A stretch of DNA of 6,727 nt, from NCBI GenBank assembly GCA_021849525.1, contig JAJZSS010000086.1, positions 1 to 6,727 on the forward strand, read 5' to 3'. Positions 1-6,198 of this stretch are shown piece by piece. Positions within the stretch are counted from its first letter, which is position 1. The number at the start of each line of letters is the position of its first letter. The notes below the pieces were generated by a model. It was not told the DNA's origin and did no database searches. It was given only the letters and a program-made list of their open reading frames with translations. Source of the stretch: Chloroflexota bacterium (GTDB taxonomy: Bacteria; Chloroflexota; Anaerolineae; Anaerolineales; UBA4823). A program made the position numbers and the translations under genes.

Positions 1-362
1 GCCGCCCACAGCTGGGGATCGACTTCCCCGACATCCACCAGCGCTTCCAGCCATTTCCGGCCTTGCTTGACCAGCGCAATGTTTTAACTCTGCGCTATGA
101 GGATTTTATTCTTGACCGCCAGGCTGCCCTGGTGCAGGTGATCGATTTTGCACTCAAGCGTGGATTTCCTCTCCGTGTCGAACGTCAAACTGCCCTGCAC
201 CGGCTGGAAAGCAGCATCGATCCGCAGCGCTCGCCGACTTTCCGCAGCGGAAAAATCGGCGGTTGGAAAGCACAATTTACCCAGGCGCATAAACAATTGT
301 TTAAGGATATCTCCGGGGATCTGCTGATCCGTCTGGGGTATGAGCAGAGCAATGACTGGTGA
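1..362 (+). CDS. Sulfotransferase domain protein, C-terminal part (5' end outside window)
   Basis: This is the last 119 residues of a probable 3'-phosphoadenylylsulfate (PAPS)-dependent sulfotransferase, which would transfer a sulfo group to a hydroxyl or amine of a glycan, lipid or small molecule. The reading frame is open from base 3 with no stop, so the TTG at 63 is internal and the true start lies upstream of the window. Two family features are visible. LRYEDF (bases 90-107) matches the conserved (L/R)YEDL strand-helix of the domain. FRSGKIGGWKAQFT (bases 240-281) matches the FRKGxxGDWKxxFT PAPS-binding loop, here with Gly in place of the usual Asp before Trp. The ending LLIRLGYE is also typical of the family. 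The N-terminal PAPS phosphosulfate loop is outside the window and cannot be checked. The gene's end overlaps the following glycosyltransferase, which suggests cotranslation and a role in sulfating the same glycan. The substrate is unknown. Confidence 0.85.
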   Translation, partial: RPQLGIDFPDIHQRFQPFPALLDQRNVLTLRYEDFILDRQAALVQVIDFALKRGFPLRVERQTALHRLESSIDPQRSPTFRSGKIGGWKAQFTQAHKQLFKDISGDLLIRLGYEQSNDW

Positions 363-1350
363 CCTCACGCACCCACGAGCGTCGATTATCATCCGCGCCT
401 ATAACGAAGCTCAGCATATTGAACGCCTGTTGACCGGCATCAAACATCAGATCTTCAGTGGCGTGCCGGTCCGAGATATCGAAGTGATCCTGGTCGATTC
501 AGGCTCCAGCGATGGCACCGTGGAACGTGCCAGCCAATTCAGCGCTCCCTTCCCCATCCGTGTCCTCCATATCCAACCGGAGGAATTCACCTTCGGACGC
601 TCGCTGAATCTGGGCATCCAGCACGCCCGTAGCCCGTTGGTCGTCATCGCCAGTGCCCATGTTTATCCGGTTTACCCGGATTGGCTGGAGCACCTGTTGG
701 CTCCATTTACGGACGAGCAGGTAGTCCTGACCTACGGCAAACAGCGCGGCGGCCAGGCGTCATATTTTTCAGAACAGCAAATCTTTGCCACCTGGTACCC
801 GGAGCTCTCCCAACTCCACCAGAGCCACCCCTTTTGCAATAACGCCAACGCAGCCATCCGGCGGCATGCCTGGGAGCACCATCCTTACGATGAGAGCCTC
901 TCGGGGTTGGAAGACCTGGAATGGGCGAATTGGGCGCTGCACGATGGCTATGCCATCAGTTACAGCGCAGAAGCGGAGATCATCCATGTCCACCAGGAGT
1001 CACCACGCTCCGTATTCAACCGTTACCGCCGCGAAGCGATGGCTTTCAAGCGCATCTTTCCACAGCAGCGTTTTGGGAAGCTGGACCTGGCCCGGTTGGT
1101 ATCACGAAATATGCTCAGCGACCTGCGCCAGGCTGCCAAGCAAAGCGCTTTATGGCAGAATATCGGGAGCATTTTTTGGTTTCGCTGGATGCAGTTTTAC
1201 GGCACTTACCAGGGTTATCGCCACACCGGTCCGCTCACATGGCAGCTGCGCCAGACATTTTATTACCCACTTGATCCTGCTCAACCCCAGCAGGGGCAGG
1301 CTCGCCCGGTCGAACCGATTTTATATCCTGATCTGAAAAAGGATTCTTGA
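340..1350 (+). CDS. GT-2 family glycosyltransferase (rhamnosyltransferase-like)
   Basis: This 336-residue protein is a probable cytoplasmic, GT-A fold, family 2 glycosyltransferase that moves a sugar from a nucleotide donor to a growing glycan. The N-terminal strand IIIRAYNEAQHIERLL (16-31) and VDSGSSDGT (52-60) form the nucleotide-binding half. FTFGRSLNLG (83-92) resembles the conserved helix of RfbN/WbbL-like rhamnosyltransferases. Where the metal-binding DXD is expected there is SAHVYP (105-110), with no acidic residue. The GLEDLEWA block (189-196) supplies the acceptor-side ED motif, and HVH (216-218) follows. The remaining ~115 residues are a family-specific tail rich in aromatic and basic residues, with no clear membrane helix. 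The ATG at 340 overlaps the sulfotransferase by 23 bases. The in-frame ATG at 352 (11-base overlap) is a possible alternative, since neither has a convincing Shine-Dalgarno and conservation begins only near residue 13. Donor and acceptor are unknown. Position directly before a CMP-sugar synthetase is suggestive but not proof of a CMP-sugar donor. Confidence 0.9.
   Translation: MSRAMTGDLTHPRASIIIRAYNEAQHIERLLTGIKHQIFSGVPVRDIEVILVDSGSSDGTVERASQFSAPFPIRVLHIQPEEFTFGRSLNLGIQHARSPLVVIASAHVYPVYPDWLEHLLAPFTDEQVVLTYGKQRGGQASYFSEQQIFATWYPELSQLHQSHPFCNNANAAIRRHAWEHHPYDESLSGLEDLEWANWALHDGYAISYSAEAEIIHVHQESPRSVFNRYRREAMAFKRIFPQQRFGKLDLARLVSRNMLSDLRQAAKQSALWQNIGSIFWFRWMQFYGTYQGYRHTGPLTWQLRQTFYYPLDPAQPQQGQARPVEPILYPDLKKDS
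1339..1343 (+). promoter_or_regulatory. Shine-Dalgarno deciding the start of the cytidylyltransferase
   Basis: AAGGA lies inside the last codons of the upstream glycosyltransferase. It is 12 bases before the ATG at 1356 and only 3 bases before the alternative TTG at 1347. The TTG spacing is too short for good initiation, which favours the ATG, although 12 bases is on the long side. This is inference from spacing only. Confidence 0.4.
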
Positions 1351-1355
1351 TCACG

Positions 1356-2045
1356 ATGTCCAAGTCTAAGCCACGAATTGCTGCTTTAGTCCCCATGCGC
1401 CACCATTCGCAACGCGTACCCGGAAAAAATATCCGTCGACTGGCAGGCAAACCACTCTACCAGCATATTTTAGATAACCTGGCAGCCTGCCCAGAAGTCT
1501 CTGTCATCGCAGTAGATACTGACAGCCCGGAAATCATGGTTGGCTTAAAAGACCACTACCCCCAGGTTCAGATCATACCTCGCCCGGAAGAGCTGCGCGG
1601 CGACCAGATTCCGATGAATGAAATCCTGGCTTACGATACCAGTGTGGTAAAAGCTGATTTTTATCTGCAAACCCACTCTACCAACCCGCTGCTCCGTCCA
1701 GAAACCATCTCGTGTGCTATCCAACAGTTCCTGGAGGGGTATCCGGCTTATGATTCGATGTTTGGCGTCACCCGGCTGCAAACCCGCCTTTGGGACCAGT
1801 TGGGACGGGCGATCAACCACAATCCAGCGATCTTGCTCCAAACGCAGGATTTGCCACCTGTCTTTGAGGAAAACTCGTGCCTGTACATCTTCACCCGCCA
1901 GACCTTACTCACCCGCCGCAACCGCCTGGGCGAGCGGCCAGCCATGTTCGAGATAAACGCGGCTGAAGCCTGGGATATCGACGAAGAACTGGATTTCTTG
2001 ATCACAGATTACCTGTTGCAGATCCAAAATAAAGCGAAAGCATAA
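1356..2045 (+). CDS. NeuA-like acylneuraminate cytidylyltransferase (CMP-sugar synthetase)
   Basis: This 229-residue protein has the size and layout of bacterial CMP-N-acylneuraminate synthetases (NeuA/LegF/PseF type, CTP_transf_3), which couple CTP with a 3-deoxy-2-ulosonic acid to give the CMP-sugar and pyrophosphate. The N-terminal signature LVPMRHHSQRVPGKNI (11-26) matches the (I/V)PARxxSxRxPxKN nucleotide loop with the Arg and Lys retained. AVDTDSPEI (52-60) follows as the second strand. LQTHSTNPLLR (104-114) stands where classical NeuA has LLQPTSPLR. The C-terminal WDIDEELDF (206-214) carries Asp207 and Asp209, equivalent to the metal-binding pair of the family, and is followed by a helix. 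The substitution in the QPTSPLR element and the His pair in the nucleotide loop suggest a branch separate from standard sialic acid enzymes, so the sugar should not be assumed to be Neu5Ac. A longer version from the TTG at 1347 would overlap the upstream stop by 4 bases. The adjacent dehydrogenases point to a local pathway for its substrate. Confidence 0.88.
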   Translation: MSKSKPRIAALVPMRHHSQRVPGKNIRRLAGKPLYQHILDNLAACPEVSVIAVDTDSPEIMVGLKDHYPQVQIIPRPEELRGDQIPMNEILAYDTSVVKADFYLQTHSTNPLLRPETISCAIQQFLEGYPAYDSMFGVTRLQTRLWDQLGRAINHNPAILLQTQDLPPVFEENSCLYIFTRQTLLTRRNRLGERPAMFEINAAEAWDIDEELDFLITDYLLQIQNKAKA

Positions 2046-2053
2046 AATAGACT

Positions 2054-2060
2054 GGAAGGA
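2054..2060 (+). promoter_or_regulatory. Strong Shine-Dalgarno for the hydroxyacid dehydrogenase
   Basis: GGAAGGA lies in the 24-base gap after the cytidylyltransferase stop, 9 bases before the ATG at 2070. It is the clearest ribosome binding site in the window and fixes that start. It suggests this gene initiates independently rather than by stop-start coupling. Confidence 0.65.
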
Positions 2061-2069
2061 ATTTCGCGA

Positions 2070-3023
2070 ATGCCTGTTGTATTAATGTCTGCCCCTTACA
2101 TGATCCCTTTTATGGATCGATTTGGACCTGTCTTCGAGCGCCATGGGATTGAAGTGATCGTTGCTCCGGTGCGCGAGCGGCTGGAAGAAGACCAGATTCT
2201 CGCTTATGCCGGTCAATTCGATGGCGCGGTCTGCGGGGACGACCGCTACACTGCCCATGTCCTCGAAGCCTGCTCCCCCCGCCTGAAAGTCATCTCGAAA
2301 TGGGGCACGGGAATCGACTCGATTGACCAGGCTGCCTGCGCCCGCCTCGGCATCGATATATACCGCACACCAAATGCTTTTACGCTCCCGGTCGCGGATA
2401 CGGTGCTGGGTTATATGCTGGCTTTTGCCCGCCGCCACCCCTGGATGGACCGGGACATGAAGGCTGGCGCGTGGGACAAACTCCCCAGCCGCTCCCTGAG
2501 CGAATGTACCCTGGGGGTCGTCGGCGTAGGTAATTGCGGTAAGGCAGTATTACGCCGAGCTCATGCCTTTGGGATGAAGCTGCTGGGTAATGATATCGTC
2601 GAAATAGCACCCGATTTCATTCTCGAGAACAATATTGAAATGACCACCCTGGAGGATCTACTTAAGCGCGCCGATTATATCAGCCTCAACACCGATCTTA
2701 ATCCTACCAGTTACCATCTGATCAATCCCCAGACCCTGGCACTGGTGAAAAAAACTGCTGTGTTGGTCAACACAGCCCGCGGCCCCATAGTCGATGAGCA
2801 GGCTTTAATCTCCGCTTTACAGAATGGACAGATTGCCGGCGCCGCCCTGGACGTTTTCGAAGTTGAGCCTCTGCCCGCCGCTAGCCCGCTGAAACGCATG
2901 GATAATGTGCTGCTGGCTCCGCATAATGCCAACTCGAGCCCGGCCGCCTGGGAGCGCGTTCATTGGAACACCATCCGTAACCTGGTGACCGGCCTGGGAA
3001 TTCCCTATCAAACTCCGGCTTAG
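2070..3023 (+). CDS. D-2-hydroxyacid dehydrogenase (phosphoglycerate dehydrogenase-like)
   Basis: This 317-residue NAD(P)-dependent D-isomer-specific 2-hydroxyacid dehydrogenase would interconvert a 2-hydroxy acid and its 2-oxo acid in the cytoplasm. Residues 1-100 and about 290-317 form the split catalytic domain, and about 105-285 the Rossmann domain. The dinucleotide loop is GVGNCG (152-157), with Asp175 at the end of the next strand, which favours NAD. The catalytic triad of the family is present: Arg237 in NTARGPIVDE, Glu266 in FEVEPLP and His285 in APHNANSS. The spacing from Arg to Glu (29 residues) equals that of E. coli SerA Arg240-Glu269. There is no C-terminal ACT or ASB regulatory domain, so this is the short form. 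The residues after His285 are NANSS rather than the GGS of SerA. A housekeeping serine role is possible, but its place between a CMP-sugar synthetase and an SDR in a glycan operon makes oxidation or reduction of an acidic sugar precursor more likely. The exact substrate cannot be read from sequence. Confidence 0.9.
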   Translation: MPVVLMSAPYMIPFMDRFGPVFERHGIEVIVAPVRERLEEDQILAYAGQFDGAVCGDDRYTAHVLEACSPRLKVISKWGTGIDSIDQAACARLGIDIYRTPNAFTLPVADTVLGYMLAFARRHPWMDRDMKAGAWDKLPSRSLSECTLGVVGVGNCGKAVLRRAHAFGMKLLGNDIVEIAPDFILENNIEMTTLEDLLKRADYISLNTDLNPTSYHLINPQTLALVKKTAVLVNTARGPIVDEQALISALQNGQIAGAALDVFEVEPLPAASPLKRMDNVLLAPHNANSSPAAWERVHWNTIRNLVTGLGIPYQTPA

Positions 3024-3052
3024 GATCTTCCAACCTGTAAGAATCGAAACCT

Positions 3053-3832
3053 ATGCAAACGCAAACAAATTCCTCAACTCAACGGATTGCTTTAGTCACC
3101 GGTGCTGCCGGGGGCATTGGGAGCGCGACGGTGCTGAAATTTATCGAAACCGGCTGGCAGGTAATCGCTGTTGACCGGGCCGAAAAACCCGAACATTTTC
3201 CAGATGCCGTCAGCTATATTCAGGCGGATATCTCGCGACCGGAAGAGGTGGAAAAGATCTACGCCCAGGCGCGCCAATTCACTACCAGCCTCGACGCCCT
3301 GGTCAATAATGCCGGTATCCAGATCGCCAAGCCCATGCTGGAAACCAGCGCCGAAGAATGGGATAGTGTCATGGCGTCTAACCTGCGCTCGGTGTTCCTG
3401 GGCGTCAAATTAGCCCATCCGCTGTTAAAAGCTGCCGGCGGTGGGGCAGTTGTCAACATGTCTTCCGTCCATGCTATTCAAACATCTGCCAATATCGCCG
3501 CATACGCTGCCAGCAAAGGCGGCTTACTGGCTTTGACCCGCGCCATGGCCATCGAATTCGCTCCCGACCACATCCGTGTAAATGCCATTCTCCCGGGGGC
3601 GGTGGATACCCCCATGCTGCATGCCGGTTTATCCCGCGGGCATGTCGGCAGTGGAAGTCTGGGAGAGCGTCTGGATAACCTGGCGCGTAAAACGGTCATC
3701 GGGCGGGTAGGGACGCCCCAGGAGATCGCCAGCGCCATTTATTTCCTGGCCGACGAAACCCAATCCTCTTTTATGACCGGGCAGGCACTGGTAGTGGATG
3801 GCGGAGCGACAGCTCGCTTAAGCACCGAATGA
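3053..3832 (+). CDS. Classical short-chain dehydrogenase/reductase (SDR), FabG-like
   Basis: This 259-residue protein is a complete classical SDR, an NAD(P)-dependent alcohol/ketone oxidoreductase of the cytoplasm. The cofactor loop TGAAGGIG spans 16-23. Asp41 at the end of the second strand (VIAVDRA) indicates NAD preference. NNAG is at 85-88, and the catalytic tetrad is Asn110, Ser138, Tyr151 and Lys155 with the canonical 13-residue Ser-to-Tyr and YxxxK spacing. PGAVDTPM (181-188) and the C-terminal MTGQALVVDGG (241-251) complete the family pattern. The start follows a 29-base gap with only a poor Shine-Dalgarno. The stop overlaps the next gene's start as ATGA, implying translational coupling to the DUF115 protein. 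FabG-like sequences are common and substrate cannot be assigned by similarity. In this setting it probably oxidises or reduces a hydroxyl of the sugar acid that is CMP-activated by the gene at 1356, broadly as SDRs such as PtmA occur in some legionaminic acid loci. Confidence 0.92.
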   Translation: MQTQTNSSTQRIALVTGAAGGIGSATVLKFIETGWQVIAVDRAEKPEHFPDAVSYIQADISRPEEVEKIYAQARQFTTSLDALVNNAGIQIAKPMLETSAEEWDSVMASNLRSVFLGVKLAHPLLKAAGGGAVVNMSSVHAIQTSANIAAYAASKGGLLALTRAMAIEFAPDHIRVNAILPGAVDTPMLHAGLSRGHVGSGSLGERLDNLARKTVIGRVGTPQEIASAIYFLADETQSSFMTGQALVVDGGATARLSTE

Positions 3833-4641
3833 GCACTCTCCGCCAGACTGCCAAGCAAATCATCCCCGGATCAATCTGGCAAGCCGGGCGCAGAAGCTGG
3901 CATGCCCTGGGCCATGCTGCTCAATGGCCAGCAGCCGCCCTGCACCCCTGGCGGCGGGCGTCGATCGCCCAGCTTGACCGGCTGAAAGACATCCATCGCG
4001 GCCAGCGTTGTTTTATCATTGGCAACGGCCCCAGCCTGAAACAGACCGATCTGACCCACTTAAAAAATGAATTCACATTTGGGACAAATCGCATCTACCT
4101 GGCTTTTCCGGATTGGGGATTCACGACCAGCTATTTTCTCTCAATCAACAGCCTTGTGATCGAACAGTGTGCCGAGGAGATTCGCGCCTTACCGATCCCG
4201 AAATTCATTTCCTGGCGCTCACGCAACCTGATCCAGCCTGTCCCAGACCTGGCGTTTATCCACACTACTTACACAGGACCTAAATTTGCCAGCGATGTAC
4301 GCGGGCGAGTATGGGAAGGCGGCACAGTCACCTATGTCGCGCTGCAGCTGGCCTTTCATATGGGCTTTTCGCAGGTCATCCTGATCGGAGTAGATCACAA
4401 TTACAGTACCCAGGGAACACCCAATGCCACTGTCGTTTCGCAAGGTGATGACCCCAATCATTTCCACCAGGGTTATTTCGGCAAAGGATTCCGCTGGCAG
4501 CTCCCCGATCTTGATACCTCCGAGCGCTCCTACCATATGGCGCGCCAGGCGTACGAACAGGCCGGTCGCCAGGTGCTGGATGCCACCGTCGGTGGTAAGC
4601 TGGCCGTGTTTGAGAAAGTCGCTTATTCCAGTCTCTGGTGA
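3829..4641 (+). CDS. DUF115/MptE-like protein with GT42 sialyltransferase-like motifs
   Basis: This 270-residue protein begins at an ATG overlapping the SDR stop by four bases. The first ~55 residues are basic and weakly conserved in appearance. The core starts with CFIIGNGPSLKQTDL (61-75), then FTFGTNRIYL (82-91), GGTVTYVALQLAFHMGF (164-180), IGVDHNY (186-192), HFHQGYFGKG (211-220) and ATVGGKL (252-258). These are hallmarks of the DUF115 (6-hydroxymethylpterin pyrophosphokinase MptE-like) proteins often encoded in polysaccharide loci. The GNGPSL loop, the Asn-Arg-(Ile/Gln)-Tyr strand and the GG/SGV-(A)-A-x-x-GF-x-(E/Q)-(I/V)-x-(L)-(I/S)-G-(V/I)-D block also run in the same order as in Campylobacter Cst-I/Cst-II, the GT42 CMP-sialic acid transferases. 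No membrane segment or signal peptide is seen. I infer a cytoplasmic enzyme using a nucleotide-linked donor, with transfer of the CMP-sugar made by this operon as the leading idea. A pterin-kinase role is unlikely here, and the function is unproven. Confidence 0.8.
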   Translation: MSTLRQTAKQIIPGSIWQAGRRSWHALGHAAQWPAAALHPWRRASIAQLDRLKDIHRGQRCFIIGNGPSLKQTDLTHLKNEFTFGTNRIYLAFPDWGFTTSYFLSINSLVIEQCAEEIRALPIPKFISWRSRNLIQPVPDLAFIHTTYTGPKFASDVRGRVWEGGTVTYVALQLAFHMGFSQVILIGVDHNYSTQGTPNATVVSQGDDPNHFHQGYFGKGFRWQLPDLDTSERSYHMARQAYEQAGRQVLDATVGGKLAVFEKVAYSSLW

Positions 4642-4662
4642 CAATTTCCGCTTTACCTGAAT

Positions 4663-6198
4663 ATGCTTACACAGAATTCCCGAAACTCTACGTTCATCTG
4701 GCTCTGGCTGCCGGCGCTGTTATTGTTGGTGTTAGGCGTTGGACTGCGCCTGTATGATATGACCGATCCACCCCTGGATTTCCACCCCACACGCCAGCTG
4801 CGGGGAGCAATTATTGCACGGAGCATGTATTACCAGATGTTGCCCGGTGCAGATCCGGCCATGGTGGAGACGGCAATCCAGCTGGCAAATTCCACCGGTC
4901 AATACGAGCCGTCCATCCTGGAAAAAATTGTCGCGTATGTCTATCTCTGGAGCGGCGGCGAGAGCGCCTGGGCAGCCCGACTCGTCAACACGATATTCTG
5001 GACAATCGGTGGGCTGTTTATATTCCTGCTCGCCAGGCGAACTACCGATCCGCTAAATTCCACCACTGTTGGTCGGACACTGCCGCCGCTTATAGCGCTG
5101 GCGTATTTCCTCATCCTGCCATTTGGGGTGCAAGCCAGCCGCACTTTCCAGCCAGACCCCGGCATGGTGATGTGGATAATCCTGGCAGTCTACGCCCTTT
5201 ACCGCTGGTCCGAGACCCGCAGCTGGAAATGGGCGCTGCTGGCAGGTCTGCTGGGCGGCACGGCAGTCCTGGTTAAGGCAGTCGCCGCCTATATTGTGGG
5301 AGGCGCAGCCGTCAGCCTGGTGCTTCACAGCCTGGGCTGGCGCCGTTTCTGGCGCAGCGCCCAGGTGTGGGTGATGATGGCTTTGATGGTAATCCCCTCC
5401 GGGTTTTATTACCTGGTCCTGCGCGGCGGGCGAGCCAGTGAGTATTTTTCATCCTGGACTCTTGAGCTGTCTCACATCCTGCTTACCCCATCCACTTATG
5501 TGCGCTGGCTCAGCCTGATCGCCGACCTGCTCGGGCTGGGAAGCTTGCTGCTGGGCTTGCTGGGGATCGTCCTTGCCCGTGGGCGGGGGCGCGCCCTGCT
5601 GATAGGGTTGTGGACCGGCTATCTGGTATATGGTCTTTTAACCCCGTACCAGATGTACACTCACAGTTATTATCACATCCAGCTGGTCGCTATCCTTGCC
5701 GTCTCACTCGTTCCCAGCATACAGGCGCTTGCCGGGCAAATTGGTGTCCAGCCTCGCGGCTGGCAAGCTATTGCAATCGGCTTTTTTGTGCTTGGAATTG
5801 GGTTTGCCAGCTGGCAGGCCATTCTGCCCCAATACCGGGACGACTACCGCCACGAGCCGGCCTACTGGCAGGAAATCGGCAGCCAGCTCCCCGCCGACGG
5901 CAAAATTCTGGCCCTTACCCAGGATTACGGTTACCGGATCATGTATTATGGCTGGCGCAAGATCATCATCTGGCCAAACCGGGGCGAGATCGCCCTCTCA
6001 GAGCTGCGTGGGGAAGGTAAAGAGTTCGAGGACTATTTCAACCGCCGCAGCCAGGGCATGAATTATTTCCTGATTACCGCTTTCAAACAGTTGGACGATC
6101 AACCGGATCTGAAAGATCACTTAAAACAACACTACCCTGTTTACGCAGAAGGCGGTGGTTACCTGATTTACGATCTCACCCAACCCCTACAGCCCTGA
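4663..6198 (+). CDS. GT39/ArnT-like polytopic membrane glycosyltransferase (GT-C fold)
   Basis: This 511-residue integral membrane protein resembles the dolichyl-phosphate-mannose mannosyltransferase/ArnT superfamily. Such enzymes use a polyprenyl-phosphate-linked sugar on the outer side of the membrane to glycosylate protein, lipid or glycan. A first helix at about 12-30 is followed by an extracytoplasmic loop with Asp39 in LDFHPTRQ, at the place of the catalytic acidic residue of GT-C enzymes. Further hydrophobic segments lie near 107-124, 139-156, 166-182, 188-222 (probably two), 234-254, 282-304, 308-327, 338-354 and 367-385, about eleven in all. FQPDPGMVMW (162-171) matches the second loop motif seen in GT39-like proteins, and THSYYHIQL (333-341) resembles the late-loop His/Tyr motif. 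The last ~125 residues (386-511) are soluble, a tail compatible with bacterial ArnT relatives. The gene follows a 21-base gap with no clear Shine-Dalgarno, and its stop overlaps the next start. Donor and acceptor are unknown. Confidence 0.85.
   Translation: MLTQNSRNSTFIWLWLPALLLLVLGVGLRLYDMTDPPLDFHPTRQLRGAIIARSMYYQMLPGADPAMVETAIQLANSTGQYEPSILEKIVAYVYLWSGGESAWAARLVNTIFWTIGGLFIFLLARRTTDPLNSTTVGRTLPPLIALAYFLILPFGVQASRTFQPDPGMVMWIILAVYALYRWSETRSWKWALLAGLLGGTAVLVKAVAAYIVGGAAVSLVLHSLGWRRFWRSAQVWVMMALMVIPSGFYYLVLRGGRASEYFSSWTLELSHILLTPSTYVRWLSLIADLLGLGSLLLGLLGIVLARGRGRALLIGLWTGYLVYGLLTPYQMYTHSYYHIQLVAILAVSLVPSIQALAGQIGVQPRGWQAIAIGFFVLGIGFASWQAILPQYRDDYRHEPAYWQEIGSQLPADGKILALTQDYGYRIMYYGWRKIIIWPNRGEIALSELRGEGKEFEDYFNRRSQGMNYFLITAFKQLDDQPDLKDHLKQHYPVYAEGGGYLIYDLTQPLQP

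Noticed and set aside
63..362. Sulfotransferase fragment as a complete short gene starting at TTG 63
   Set aside because: The frame is open back to base 3 and the visible part holds only the C-terminal motifs, so it is the end of a longer gene cut by the window edge.
84..392. Minus-strand open frame of 102 codons opposite the sulfotransferase end
   Set aside because: It lies antisense to a frame with clear sulfotransferase motifs, and its translation shows no recognisable domain. It is a shadow of the plus-strand gene.
785..1336. Plus-strand 183-codon open frame inside the first GT-2 gene
   Set aside because: It is entirely contained in another frame of a gene with strong family motifs. Its product is rich in Ser, Arg and Thr with no domain pattern, as expected for an out-of-frame reading.
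3024..3052. Possible terminator or promoter between the hydroxyacid dehydrogenase and the SDR
   Set aside because: The 29-base gap has no hairpin followed by a T run, and no convincing -35/-10 pair fits in it. It looks like an ordinary intra-operon spacer.
4219..4644. Minus-strand 141-codon open frame opposite the DUF115 gene
   Set aside because: It is antisense to the conserved GGTVTY, GVDHNY and HFHQGYF blocks, with no recognisable domain or ribosome binding site.
5610..6061. Two plus-strand open frames within the GT39-like gene
   Set aside because: Both overlap the soluble tail and last helices of a well-supported membrane protein and have no family features.
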